A stretch of DNA of 64,000 bases from an uncultured Verrucomicrobiales bacterium (lineage in GTDB: Bacteria; Verrucomicrobiota; Verrucomicrobiia; Verrucomicrobiales; DEV007): contig CALSSN010000016.1 of NCBI GenBank assembly GCA_943789025.1, forward strand, positions 62,001 to 126,000, given 5' to 3'. A model generated the notes under the pieces. That model made no database searches. It was not told the DNA's origin and saw nothing but the letters and a program-made list of their open reading frames with translations. The position numbers and the translations under genes are program-made. Below, in pieces: positions 1-8,841 of this stretch. The first letter of the stretch is position 1; each line of letters begins with the position of its first letter.

Positions 1-1118
1 CACACGTCCAGCGAGGCGCCGCTATCCTGGTCGAAGTTGCCGTACTCAACTCCTCCCATCAGCTTGAGTTTGTCACCGCAGAGGTAGTAGTTGAGTCCAG
101 CATAGGCCCCGACATACTGGTCACCTTTGCTGCTGGCGAGAGCATCGACCTGGCGGTCGTAGCGTTTCTGCACAGTAAGCCCGCTGTCGCCTTCCGATCC
201 GGCAACATGCAAGCGAAGAACACTCTCCAGGCGGTCAGTGAGCATGTAAGAAGGCATCAAAGTAATACCCCAAGCATCATCGTCCCCCACCGCGTAAATC
301 GCCTCAGCAAAGAAGCCCAGCCCCTCATATCCCGTCTTACCGTAGTTGACGTAGGAGAGGGAAATGATGTGATCGTAATCCTTAGCCCCGGAATTACCCG
401 GGTCACCGTCATTGTATAGATAAGAGAGACGCACGTCATTGTAAGTCACCGCTGCATTGAGCAGGTAACCGGCGTCGAACTCAGTGAAGTTCCAGTCGCC
501 ATCGAGATCACCGGCGTAAGCGCCGAGATCAAGATCCAGACCGTTGACTTCGGTCCCGATGGCAAGACCCCAGATCTTATTGGGCAATACCTGATTGGTG
601 ATTAGGGAACGTTCGATCGTCTTGATTCGGTTGGACGAAGTGTTGAACTCACGTCCGGCAGTCGGCTTGAACTTGCCGATAGCCACATCGACACCCTCGA
701 TGCCCGAATACTTGAGCTTCATGTCCTCGATATTCTCGAAAAAAGCGGTCGCCCTCGTGGTCGATATTGAAGTTTACCCCGAACTCGAAATTGTTCAGGA
801 AGTCCATTCCAAAACCAAGGCGCCAGCGACGAGTATCCCAGTACTCAGCGTCGCCCTGCTCATCAGCATCGGCGTAGAAATACTGCCCATGGTAACGTCC
901 GGTGAGCTTGAATTCCTGAATGAACGGATTGTCTCCTTGGTAGAGTGTGGTGTAATCCCAAAGATCACAGATTGAAAAACTTTCTTCCACGAGAGGAGTC
1001 TGGGAAAGTGCCAGAGGCTGCTTTCCGCCCGTTGGGCCATGTCCGATCTCTCCGGCAGTGACTGATCCGCAGGCGATGCGGCAATTGCAACGAGGATAGA
1101 CTTAAAATTGGTTTTCAT
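1..1118 (-). pseudogene. Porin O/P-type outer-membrane beta-barrel protein, partial, frame broken twice
   Basis: The coding sequence runs off the left edge of the window. From the ATG at 1118 (preceded by AAGGA nine bases upstream) a signal-peptide start MKTNFKSILVAIAA is read. The body is then found in another frame from about 1075 (CGSVTAGEIGHGPTGG, then DLWDYTTLYQGDNPFIQEFKLTG). It shifts again at a run of six T near 738-750 into a third segment (FFENIEDMKLKYSG, IGKFKPTAGREF, LYNDGDPGNSG) that stays open to base 1. Alternating aromatic and charged beta-strands, the early GRYHGQYFYAD segment and FKPTAGREF are typical of phosphate-selective porin O/P family proteins. The two indels are offset in opposite sense, so the frame after the second equals the start frame. 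It follows a sugar-binding lipoprotein and an MFS gene on the same strand. Either a decaying gene or a sequence error in the assembly. Confidence 0.7.
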
Positions 1119-1270
1119 GACGTAAATTCCTTTTGGTTATGTTTGTTGTTTTTAGTGCACCCGCTATTTCTATCTTCAGATTCAGGCTTCGCTAATTTCT
1201 GCGCCATAAGTGTCCCTTACCGCGTTTTTTACAACCGGATTTGTGTTACAAAGGCGTAACCGGAAGAATC

Positions 1271-2428
1271 CTATTCCGACGACTCTCTACCAAACGGGCG
1301 GTCAATATGCCGTCGATACATCTCTGAGGCGTTGGCTATGGTCACAAGTTCAGGGGCCTTTTCTTTCATCTGCGGAACGGCCTCGCCATTGACCAGAGCC
1401 ATAATCACTTCGGCGGCAGGTTTCGCCAAGGGAGGCACTGCGATTGTGGCGGCCATTATCTGCTCCTTGACCTTGGAAATGCCTCCATTGTGACCCGCCA
1501 TCCCATCTACTCCCATAATAAGAAATTCACCGGCAACACCTGCCTTTTGCAAGGCGACAAAAGCGCCATAAGCCATCGCGTCATTATGACAGAAGATGAC
1601 ATTGGCTCCAGGCTGGCTCCGCCTCCCTTCCAGAACACATCTTGCCGCTGTTCGCTCATGCCACATGCCAGGCGCCTGGTGAACGATTTTTACGCCCGGG
1701 TAGCCTCCAACTGCCGCTGCAAAGCCAGCATTGATTTTTCGATCGATATCTGTCTGAAGGTCCTCCGTGCCGGTCACTTCAATAATCTCTCCCGCTACTT
1801 CAGGAGCCCCCTCCATCTGGCTTTTTATCTTCAACCTCTCCATAATAAATTCTCCAGCCATCTGCCCGATCAGGCGGTAATCGATTGGGAGATTCACCGT
1901 CCCGGTGAGCTCCTCCTGACTCGCTCCCACCACCACGACTGGAATGCCCAGCTGAAGCGCTCTACTCACCTCATCACGGAGTACTAATGGATCGACGGGA
2001 CAAAGCACAATCCCTTTCACTCCGCGATTGATCGCACGAAGAAGCTCTCTTTCTTGGCGGGCAACATTATCCCGACCGTCGTGCATCTGAACCGGCGGAC
2101 CGTCGGCCCGCCTGATAAATGCCTGAAAGAGCCGAGCTTGCACTACGGAAAATGGACGCGAACGCCCCGGGGAAAAAAAGTGAATCGCAAGGCTGCTGGC
2201 AGCAGTCTCTTCCGGGCTTAAAACACCCCGTCCTCCTGGCCGTCCACGATCACTTGTCGACCCCGCAATCCCCTCTTCGTTTATCACTTCAGCCGAGAGC
2301 GCCTCTTCCACACTCAACTCTGAGCTGAACTCAATGCCCGTCTCACGCTCTCCACAAGCGACAAGTAACCCCGCACAGACAAGAACAGCTAGGAGAGCAA
2401 GCACATGTCGACTAAGCCAAGACACCAT
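1271..2428 (-). CDS. Sugar-binding lipoprotein (periplasmic binding protein type 1, RbsB-like)
   Basis: 385 residues. The N-terminus has a lipoprotein signal with lipobox (VCAGLLVACGE), so the protein is probably anchored in a membrane facing the periplasm. After a low-complexity linker (about 30-75) the fold is that of the Peripla_BP_4 sugar-binding family: FSVVQARLFQAFIRR, INRGVKGIVLCPVDP, GIPVVVVGAS, then the second lobe with GEIIEVTGTEDLQTDIDRK, VIFCHNDAMAYGA and IMGVDGMAGHNG. These are hallmark hinge and ligand-pocket segments of ribose/rhizopine-type binding proteins. No ABC permease or ATPase is visible nearby; the gene directly upstream on the same strand (41 bases away after its stop) is an MFS transporter. 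The ligand is not predictable from sequence. The ATG at 2428 is the natural start because it yields the signal peptide directly. Confidence 0.8.
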   Translation of the reverse strand: MVSWLSRHVLALLAVLVCAGLLVACGERETGIEFSSELSVEEALSAEVINEEGIAGSTSDRGRPGGRGVLSPEETAASSLAIHFFSPGRSRPFSVVQARLFQAFIRRADGPPVQMHDGRDNVARQERELLRAINRGVKGIVLCPVDPLVLRDEVSRALQLGIPVVVVGASQEELTGTVNLPIDYRLIGQMAGEFIMERLKIKSQMEGAPEVAGEIIEVTGTEDLQTDIDRKINAGFAAAVGGYPGVKIVHQAPGMWHERTAARCVLEGRRSQPGANVIFCHNDAMAYGAFVALQKAGVAGEFLIMGVDGMAGHNGGISKVKEQIMAATIAVPPLAKPAAEVIMALVNGEAVPQMKEKAPELVTIANASEMYRRHIDRPFGRESSE

Positions 2429-2469
2429 CTTCTAAGGATGGAGGCTTGATGTGACGCCTTCAATCTGAA

Positions 2470-3702
2470 TTATGAGGTCTTTGGCTCTTTCCTTTCATTC
2501 TTGTCACCTCGCCAGGCCTGCGGAAGAAGAAGAAGACTCCCTACGAGAACCAACAAGGTGCAGACTGCCGCGAAGGACGGCACCGAAATTCGACTGATGA
2601 GGCAATAGGCAAAAACGGGAGCCAGGGTACCTCGTAGACCGGTCATAAAGGTATGTACGCTCATATATTCGGCCACTCGCTCGGCAGGAGCAACGCGGGT
2701 CACCCAGAGGCTCCAGATAACATTCCCCCCTGCCAAGGAAATTCCATGAAGCACAAGCCCAATACACGCTGTCACCATGCCTCCTCCCAGATAAAAGATG
2801 AGAATCATGACCATGATCACTCCGTTGAGCATTAAGCGTAGCCGATAAAAATGAACACGATCAAAAAGAACCCCCATTGGATAGGTCGTGACGAGTTTGG
2901 CAAGAGGAGGGAAAACTCCAGTCATCACCGCAATGGTTGCAGCGGTCATGGCAAATCCAAAACGCGGGTTTGCAAGATATTCGACAAAAAGAGACATCGC
3001 CATCAGATTACCCATTCCTAGTGCCATCCAGCTGATAATAAGTAATCTGAACTCGCGATTTTCACGCAGCGAGTTGAGAGCTGCAGAAATCGGCCTGGTA
3101 GTTGCAACCGGATGTCCCCGATGCGGGAGCCGCGAAAAGAGAATCGCGGAATAAAACGCACCACCGGAAAAAATAAAAAGTAAAAGCTGATACCACGCTA
3201 TCTCCACTCCCAGCAAGCGGCCGCCAAGATAGCTGAAAACGATCGAAGCAAGAGCCCGCACAAGACCAATAATCGAAAACAACCTACCTCGGATTGTCTC
3301 AGGGAAGTTGTCGCGGTAGAGTTGAGTAAGAAGCGGTGTCTGGAGGGCAAAACCAAAAAGGCCGAGGCTGACACCAGAGACAAAGGCGGTCAGAGATTCC
3401 GGAAAAAGTGCTGCCGTCAGAAAACCTGTCCCTGCACCACAGTGCAGAAGAGCCACCAGGCGAGGAAGCCCCAGTCCGCTTCGACGAAGCAGCGGGATGA
3501 CCAAAATACTGGCAACGAGCCCAGCTCGGGCGCTCCCGAGAAGCACAGCTTTCGAAAACGCATTCGCTTCAAAGCCCTTGATCAGAATGAGCACCCCAAA
3601 GGTGGTCAGTGCGGTCTCCAGAATGCCAATTGCCGGTGCCCTCCGAAGTTCCAAGGAAAAGGTCCGCGTTGCCTCTTCCGTGAATTTCGCTCCTGCTAAC
3701 AT
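2470..3702 (-). CDS. Major facilitator superfamily transporter
   Basis: About 410 residues with roughly twelve hydrophobic segments, e.g. VLLGSARAGLVASILVIPLL, GVSLGLFGFALQTPLL, and the C-terminal SFAAVCTLLVLVGSLLLLP. The cytoplasmic loop RDNFPETIRGRLFSIIGLVRA between helices 4 and 5 and the central loop FSRLPHRGHPVATTRP divide it into two six-helix halves, as in MFS proteins. The start is placed at the ATG at 3702 (MLAGAKFTEEATRTF); a TTG two codons upstream is a weaker alternative. It is followed by a sugar-binding lipoprotein and a porin, suggesting a nutrient-uptake unit. The substrate is unknown. Confidence 0.8.
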   Translation of the reverse strand: MLAGAKFTEEATRTFSLELRRAPAIGILETALTTFGVLILIKGFEANAFSKAVLLGSARAGLVASILVIPLLRRSGLGLPRLVALLHCGAGTGFLTAALFPESLTAFVSGVSLGLFGFALQTPLLTQLYRDNFPETIRGRLFSIIGLVRALASIVFSYLGGRLLGVEIAWYQLLLFIFSGGAFYSAILFSRLPHRGHPVATTRPISAALNSLRENREFRLLIISWMALGMGNLMAMSLFVEYLANPRFGFAMTAATIAVMTGVFPPLAKLVTTYPMGVLFDRVHFYRLRLMLNGVIMVMILIFYLGGGMVTACIGLVLHGISLAGGNVIWSLWVTRVAPAERVAEYMSVHTFMTGLRGTLAPVFAYCLISRISVPSFAAVCTLLVLVGSLLLLPQAWRGDKNERKEPKTS

Positions 3703-3783
3703 TCTCAACCATTCACCCCTTCACTCCTGTGGGTCTACTCTACGCAATCGTCGCCCACCCCACCTCTGCGTCGGTAGCACAGC

Positions 3784-4875
3784 TTACCTTGCGCCAGAGT
3801 AGACGGCATCTGAATCCCTCTCACCATCATTTCTGAACAAACAACTTTCCACCCCGGACGCCGTGCCCAATGGCCTCCAGGAAGATTCACGCGCGGCAAC
3901 CGATGCCTCCTCGTCAAGCAATGCATCGACCCGGCCGAGAAGCCCCTGCGAGACTTCTCCAATCTGGTTCGCTTCCAGCCATGCGCTGAGCACCCGTACG
4001 CGCACGGAAGGGTGCAGGCTTCGCAAGGCAACTACCGAAAGCGCCCCATCCTCACCGTCACCCCAGCGCGCTCCAACTGAAGCCTCGCTGACAAGTTCAT
4101 CTAAAAAATTCACATCGTCACGCAAACCTGTACCTAAGCGAACCACCGCATCAACCACATCCCGATCAGCGGCTTCGCTGGCAGCAGGAAGAAGATCGTG
4201 GCGCACACGATTGCGAAGATAATGGCGACTCGCATTACTCGAATCTTCCCTGAACTCAATTTTTCGAAGTGCGGCACTATTTCGAATAGCTGCACGTCGC
4301 ACTGTGAGAAGAGGGCGGTGAAAAACAAGAGACACGTTATCAACGCACATCGCTTTCGGACTCTGCATTCCGGCTATTCCGCGAAGTCCACTTCCTCGGA
4401 GAAGATTGACAAAGATCGTCTCCGCCTGGTCGTCAGCATGATGCGCGAGAATCACATCCGGTATATTTTTGAAAGCTGCAACTCGAGCAAAAAAGCGATG
4501 ACGTGCCCTCCTGGCAGCCAGTTGGATAGATTCGCCTGCATCCTTGGCAAGTTCGGCAACATCCATTTTTTCCACCTCACAAGAACACCCGAGTTTTGCC
4601 GCGAGGCGCTGAACAAAGCATCGGTCACCATCCGACTCTTCTCCGCGAAGCCCGTGATCCAGATGACAGACCACCAGGTTTCGGTGCCCAGCGTCGATGA
4701 GAAGATGCAGCAATGTCACAGAATCGCAGCCACCCGAAACTCCGACCAGATACGGACGACCAACAGGTAATGAAAGGTTCTCCCACTCTCCTACGCCGGT
4801 CGCCATGATTCTCTCCCACCGGTCACTCTCGTCAGAATCGCATCTCGCCTTTGCATCGCTCCATTCACGCCCCAT
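3784..4875 (-). CDS. tilS: tRNA(Ile)-lysidine synthase
   Basis: 363 residues. TilS converts C34 of the tRNA-Ile CAU anticodon to lysidine using ATP and lysine, so the tRNA reads AUA. The PP-loop ATP-pyrophosphatase motif VGVSGGCDSVTLLHLL is at about 44-59, followed by CHLDHGLRGEESDGD and the family motif LAHHADDQAETIFVNLLRGSGLRG. Further signature residues are the NRVRHDLLP segment and the C-terminal substrate-recognition part. The protein is near the short end of the family, which often has an additional C-terminal TilS-C domain; that part is brief here. The ATG lies two bases after the serS stop codon, so the two are almost certainly co-transcribed and probably translationally coupled. Confidence 0.92.
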   Translation of the reverse strand: MGREWSDAKARCDSDESDRWERIMATGVGEWENLSLPVGRPYLVGVSGGCDSVTLLHLLIDAGHRNLVVCHLDHGLRGEESDGDRCFVQRLAAKLGCSCEVEKMDVAELAKDAGESIQLAARRARHRFFARVAAFKNIPDVILAHHADDQAETIFVNLLRGSGLRGIAGMQSPKAMCVDNVSLVFHRPLLTVRRAAIRNSAALRKIEFREDSSNASRHYLRNRVRHDLLPAASEAADRDVVDAVVRLGTGLRDDVNFLDELVSEASVGARWGDGEDGALSVVALRSLHPSVRVRVLSAWLEANQIGEVSQGLLGRVDALLDEEASVAARESSWRPLGTASGVESCLFRNDGERDSDAVYSGAR

Positions 4876-4877
4876 CT

Positions 4878-6149
4878 CTAACCAATTTCAGCTGCCCGAA
4901 AATACGGCTGAAGAATCTCAGGAATCCGCACCGAGCCATTCTCCTGCTGAAAGGTTTCGAGAAGAGCGACGAAAAGCCTCGGAAGAGCCGTGCCCGAGCC
5001 GTTAAGCGTGTGCGCAAAACGATTTTTTCTATCCTCACCCTTGAAACGGAGGTTCATTCTTCGCGCCTGGTAGTCGCCAAAGTTTGAACAGCTTGAAACC
5101 TCGAGGTAGGCCCCTTGTCCCGGTGCCCAAACCTCAATGTCATAGGTCCGCTGAGAGCTGAAACCAAGATCGCCTGTGCAGAGCTCCACCACCCTGTAAT
5201 GCAGCCCGAGAAGCTGAAGCACCTTCTCTGCATCTCTGGTGAGTGATTCCAGTTCCGTTTCGGAATCCTCCGGGGCCACAATTTTGACAAGTTCAACCTT
5301 ATCGAATTGGTGCATCCGGATCAGACCGCGATTCTCTTTGCCGGAAGCTCCTGCCTCACGCCGAAAGCATGGGCTGTAGGCGGCGTACTTAATCGGAAAC
5401 TCATCGAGAGCGACGATTCTGTCGCGCTCGAGGTTTGTCACTGGCACCTCCGCGGTAGGTGCAAGAAAAAGTCGGCCCTCCTCCAAGCCATACATGTCAT
5501 CCTCAAATTTCGGGAGCTGCCCTGTCCCTATCATACTTTCACGGGCGATAAGAAAGGGAGGAAGAATTTCTGTATACCCATGCTGCTCGGTGTGAAGATC
5601 GAGCAGAAACTGGATCAAAGCGCGCTCAAGCTTCGCCCCGGCGCCACGGAAAACACAAAAACCACTGCCGGAAATTATTGCCCCCGATTCGAAATCAAGA
5701 ATTCCCAGCGTTTGTCCCAGAGTCAGATGATCCTTCGGGGCGAAACCAAAACTCGGTTTTTCACCCCACGAACGTATCGTCGGGTTGGCCGTCTCATCTT
5801 CTCCTACCGGGCAATCCTCATGTGGCAGGTTGGGGATTCCGAGAAGCAGAGCACTCTGACCAGCATGCAACTCTTCCAATCGGCTACTTGCCTCGCTGAT
5901 CCTGAGGCCCGTCTCTCTGACCTCGGCTTCAATTTCAGAAGTGTCTTCACCACTGCGTTTCGCTTCACCTATCTCTTTCGATCGGGCATTTCTCTCTTGC
6001 TGTAATGACTGAATTTCTGTTTCGGCCTTGCGGCGTTTGTGATCAACCTCGATGGCCTTATCCAGCAGATGGGCATACCCCTCACCACGGGTGGTCACTC
6101 GCCGTTTCACCTCATCCACGTCTTCTCTTAGAAGCCTGATATCAAGCAT
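4878..6149 (-). CDS. serS: Serine--tRNA ligase
   Basis: 423 residues. Class II aminoacyl-tRNA synthetase charging tRNA-Ser (and tRNA-Sec where present) with serine. The N-terminal long coiled-coil arm that contacts the tRNA is seen at about 28-105 (heptad-rich AETEIQSLQQERNARSKEI). Class II motif 1 lies around LIQFLLDLHTEQHGYTEILPP, motif 2 is FRREAGASGKENRGLIRMHQF and motif 3 is LNGSGTALPRLFVALLETFQ. Full length for the family. It is the first gene of the serS-tilS pair. It would also charge the selenocysteine tRNA if the candidate selenoprotein at 36.4-36.9 kb is real. Confidence 0.96.
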   Translation of the reverse strand: MLDIRLLREDVDEVKRRVTTRGEGYAHLLDKAIEVDHKRRKAETEIQSLQQERNARSKEIGEAKRSGEDTSEIEAEVRETGLRISEASSRLEELHAGQSALLLGIPNLPHEDCPVGEDETANPTIRSWGEKPSFGFAPKDHLTLGQTLGILDFESGAIISGSGFCVFRGAGAKLERALIQFLLDLHTEQHGYTEILPPFLIARESMIGTGQLPKFEDDMYGLEEGRLFLAPTAEVPVTNLERDRIVALDEFPIKYAAYSPCFRREAGASGKENRGLIRMHQFDKVELVKIVAPEDSETELESLTRDAEKVLQLLGLHYRVVELCTGDLGFSSQRTYDIEVWAPGQGAYLEVSSCSNFGDYQARRMNLRFKGEDRKNRFAHTLNGSGTALPRLFVALLETFQQENGSVRIPEILQPYFRAAEIG

Positions 6150-6238
6150 TCGTGACAGTAGCTGAAGTGCCGGGAATGCAAAGACCTTTCCCGTTGCTTA
6201 CCAATCCTTTTCTCCCGCGACTTTCTTACGAAAACAAC

Positions 6239-6925
6239 TCACCCAAGAACCTTTACTACAATGAAGGCATAAATAAGAAGCTTCTGCTCTTCTTCAGACA
6301 AGTCATCACTGAGGAGCTCGATGGCAAACCTCCCTCCGAAAAGATGGACCCGTTTTCTCAGGCGCACAGCATCTTCGCCACCAGCACGACTCGCCACATG
6401 CGATAAGCGAAACGCCAGATTGATGGCTGCACATACAAACGGAAGTTTTCCAAGATACCGATCAATCGTTCTCGCCATCGGATTTTTCAACTGAATGGCG
6501 AAAACTGCGGATCCTGTTTCGTCAGAAACCGTATAATGGATCAGTTTAGAAGCAGGGTTTTTCACTCCAAAACTCGGGGACTCAATCGATCCCAGACATT
6601 GTTGTGAAGGATTTGAAATGAGATACCGAATTGTCCCGTCGGAACCCTCTTTTCTTTTCATATCAACCAACTTGATCCAGCGTGTCTCATCACTGTGCAC
6701 ACTGATACGTTCCGGCAGCTTATGCATTTTTTGCTTCACAAAAGCAACCGGAGAGCCGTTTGAGTCCTCCAGAATAAGGTTGCTGGTAGGAGAAAAAGGC
6801 CGAAAACTTAAAAAGAGAGGAAATTTCACAAAATTTTTCTGGTCAGCTACATATATGGTTTTCTTTCGCTTCGCAAGAGCCTGAATTGACCTGTTTGGAA
6901 TACCTCCGGACCAGATAATCTGCAC
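6239..6925 (-). CDS. Uncharacterised protein, possibly LURP-one/tubby-C-like fold
   Basis: 228 residues, no signal peptide and no clear membrane segment. The start is a GTG at 6925, supported by a good ribosome binding site (GAGGTGA three bases upstream); there is no in-frame ATG for about 90 codons. The middle part (about 30-180) reads like a beta-rich domain with repeated strand-turn units: LILEDSNGSPVAFVKQKM, RWIKLVDMKR, IRYLISNPSQQCLGSIESP, YTVSDETGSAVFAIQL. The 'D-x-x-G-x-x-V-x-x-V-x-x-K' style is reminiscent of LURP-one-related / tubby C-terminal-like proteins, but this is only a resemblance by eye. The C-terminal 40 residues are helical and acidic (LSDDLSEEEQKLLIY). No functional link to its neighbours is evident. 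Confidence 0.6.
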   Translation of the reverse strand: MQIIWSGGIPNRSIQALAKRKKTIYVADQKNFVKFPLFLSFRPFSPTSNLILEDSNGSPVAFVKQKMHKLPERISVHSDETRWIKLVDMKRKEGSDGTIRYLISNPSQQCLGSIESPSFGVKNPASKLIHYTVSDETGSAVFAIQLKNPMARTIDRYLGKLPFVCAAINLAFRLSHVASRAGGEDAVRLRKRVHLFGGRFAIELLSDDLSEEEQKLLIYAFIVVKVLG

Positions 6926-7059
6926 TTCTCACCTCGAGGACAAACAACTCGCAATCCTCCCGGATACAGCTGCTTCACACACTTTCAGAATTGTCCTTCC
7001 TCCGGGTTACCAAGCGAGGGACAGGAGCCAGATGCTCGCCAAGAGCCGTCATCGAAATA

Positions 7060-7791
7060 TCACCATCCAGGCATCGGTGAAAGTACTGCTGATAGGGGCT
7101 TTTTACTTCTTCGCCATGCCACACGATAGGAGTCTACGTCGAAAGGCAGCTCATAAAAGCGGACCAACTTGGTGTCAGAATGGTAGCTCGCGTAGCGAGC
7201 AAGCGGCTCCCGTGTCCTCGGGTCCCCTACTGAACCGGGATTGATGATATACCGACACCCCTCAGCCATCCGAAAATTCTCAGGAGGAAGTTCACGGACA
7301 AGGGACGTCTCCTCATCCAGCTCGAATGCTTTCGCGTGATGAGTATGACCAACAAAAATTGCCCTTTCCTGCCTGGCAGCAAATTCTGGAGCAGCCTCCT
7401 CTGCACTGTCAATATACCCAAAAGCTGCGGGATCGCTCAATGTCGCATGACTGAAAAAAAGGTCTTCGCCTTCAAGCATCAAAGACATCTCCTTCAAGAA
7501 GCTGACCTCAGGCTCGCCCAACTGCTTCAAAGTCCATCTTGCTGACCTCTGTGCATCCTCGTTGAAGACAGTAAAATCAAGCAAGCCAATCGCGATCGCG
7601 TCATGATTGCCGAGGACAAAATTATGACACTCGCGTCGGCAGAGAGCCAAAGTCTCAATCGGCTGCGGACCATAACCAATAATATCCCCGAGACACACGA
7701 GGGTGTCAATCTGCCGCCTTCTGATATCTGCTAGAACTGCCTGAAGCCCCTGCAGATTGGCATGCAGATCAGAAATAATGGCATAGTGCAT
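7060..7791 (-). CDS. Metallophosphoesterase (calcineurin-like, YfcE/MJ0936-type)
   Basis: 243 residues, cytoplasmic. All dinuclear metal-binding motifs of the calcineurin-like phosphoesterase fold are present in order: SDLHAN at residues 7-12, GDIIGYGP around 35-42, GNHDAI about 60, SHAT about 115 and the VGHTHHAK motif about 150. The GDIIGYGPQP block is typical of the small Metallophos_2 subgroup that includes phosphodiesterases acting on model substrates and nucleotide or polynucleotide 5'-ends. The natural substrate cannot be deduced. The ATG at 7791 begins immediately with the first catalytic strand (MHYAIISDLHAN). Confidence 0.88.
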   Translation of the reverse strand: MHYAIISDLHANLQGLQAVLADIRRRQIDTLVCLGDIIGYGPQPIETLALCRRECHNFVLGNHDAIAIGLLDFTVFNEDAQRSARWTLKQLGEPEVSFLKEMSLMLEGEDLFFSHATLSDPAAFGYIDSAEEAAPEFAARQERAIFVGHTHHAKAFELDEETSLVRELPPENFRMAEGCRYIINPGSVGDPRTREPLARYASYHSDTKLVRFYELPFDVDSYRVAWRRSKKPLSAVLSPMPGW

Positions 7792-7873
7792 GAACTCGTC
7801 GCCCTAATAACTGGAAAAGCGATCTTCAGAAACTTTATATTCACTGCAAACCATGGGCTCCGACAGTTTTCTT

Positions 7874-8479
7874 TTACCGCTGCGATTTGGGCCGTTTGTC
7901 GATCACCTTACCACTCTCCGTCTGGATCTTTAATTTCTCCAAGCTGTAACCTCGGCTGTGATACCAATCCAGGGAATGAAAATCATTCGGTTTCTTTTTT
8001 CCTTTGAGGTCACCCGCTATGATTCGATATTTACGCTTTCCAGGATCTACTTTGTGGTCGTCATGACCATGCCCGTGGGAAGCATGGTGCCCATGAGAAG
8101 AATGACTTTTCCGGCAACGACAAGGGGAGTGTCTGCAAGAGCGACACATGGTGCTTGGATACCCTCGTCTTTGATAGTAGGGAGCAGCATACCCAGGCTG
8201 CGCCGGATACCCCATATAGCCTGGTGCCCGGCCGTAAGGATAGGATCCTCCGCTCACATACCCCGGTCCGCCCGCGTACCCAGGCCCTTGGACATATCCT
8301 GGTCCGCCACCGTATACAGGACCACCACCATATCCCGGACCACCACCATATCCATTCCCAGTCAGTCCGGTAAGGTCGGACACACAGGAAGGGAGCAAAA
8401 GAAATACTCCAGCTAGAGCAAAAATTCTGCAAAGACCGACCATCGCTGGTTTGACCAGCCGATTCCGTGATTTATTCAT
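7874..8479 (-). CDS. Glycine-rich, histidine-rich lipoprotein of unknown function
   Basis: About 201 residues from the chosen ATG at 8479. That start gives a short basic n-region (MNKSRNRLVKPAM) followed by a hydrophobic core and lipobox FLLLPSCVS. A longer frame opens at 8683 but its first 68 residues are unlike a signal peptide; a second alternative ATG is at 8443. Residues about 40-90 are a low-complexity repeat of G-G-P-G-Y type units, also visible as a DNA repeat at about 8256-8352. A Cys/His-rich stretch follows (CRSCRHSPCRCRK, then HGHHASHGHGHDDH), which could bind metal. The C-terminal part (FHSLDWYHSRGYSLEKLKIQTESG) looks folded. Probably an envelope-associated protein; no family recognised. 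Confidence 0.6.
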   Translation of the reverse strand: MNKSRNRLVKPAMVGLCRIFALAGVFLLLPSCVSDLTGLTGNGYGGGPGYGGGPVYGGGPGYVQGPGYAGGPGYVSGGSYPYGRAPGYMGYPAQPGYAAPYYQRRGYPSTMCRSCRHSPCRCRKSHSSHGHHASHGHGHDDHKVDPGKRKYRIIAGDLKGKKKPNDFHSLDWYHSRGYSLEKLKIQTESGKVIDKRPKSQR

Positions 8480-8841
8480 CCAGACAGAGAACCAAGGGCT
8501 GCTCCAGAGGCGTTTCACGCTACCCGATGAAGACCACTTCTTTTCTGAGCTGGCCTCCTCTCTGCAGTATCCGAATTGAGATTTTTTCCCGAACGAAGTT
8601 CTAAAAAAACTGCTTAGACGGGAAGTAAAAACGCGTGCGGCACGAGTCGCAACCTTGAGAGTAAACGAGGGAATTATCTTCATAAACGAGGGGATGGTAG
8701 CACATGTCAGCCATGCTTGCAGCCCTCACTGTTCATCAAAAGAAAAAAGATTTTGAATCAAAGAAGCTTAACGGATGACAGCACCCATAAAGCTGGTTTA
8801 AGATAAAAACTGAAGATTCAATCACGTTAAAACCACCCACA
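8480..8841. other. Divergent intergenic region between lipoprotein and glgC
   Basis: About 360 bases. The left part (8480-8683) is open in frame with the lipoprotein and may be a 5' extension or leader. The right part holds the glgC promoter region. A possible sigma-70-like promoter for glgC is ATGACA at 8775-8780 and TAAGAT at 8799-8804 with an 18-base spacer. No RNA gene or repeat was recognised. Confidence 0.35.

Noticed and set aside
735-755. UUUUUUC run in the porin gene as a programmed -1 frameshift site
   Set aside because: The frame needed downstream requires skipping one base (+1), not slipping back one. The gene also has a second break elsewhere, so indels are the simpler explanation.
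8256-8352. Short tandem repeats resembling a CRISPR or minisatellite
   Set aside because: Units are in frame with and fully explained by Gly-Gly-Pro-Gly-Tyr coding repeats of the lipoprotein; no spacers and no cas genes.
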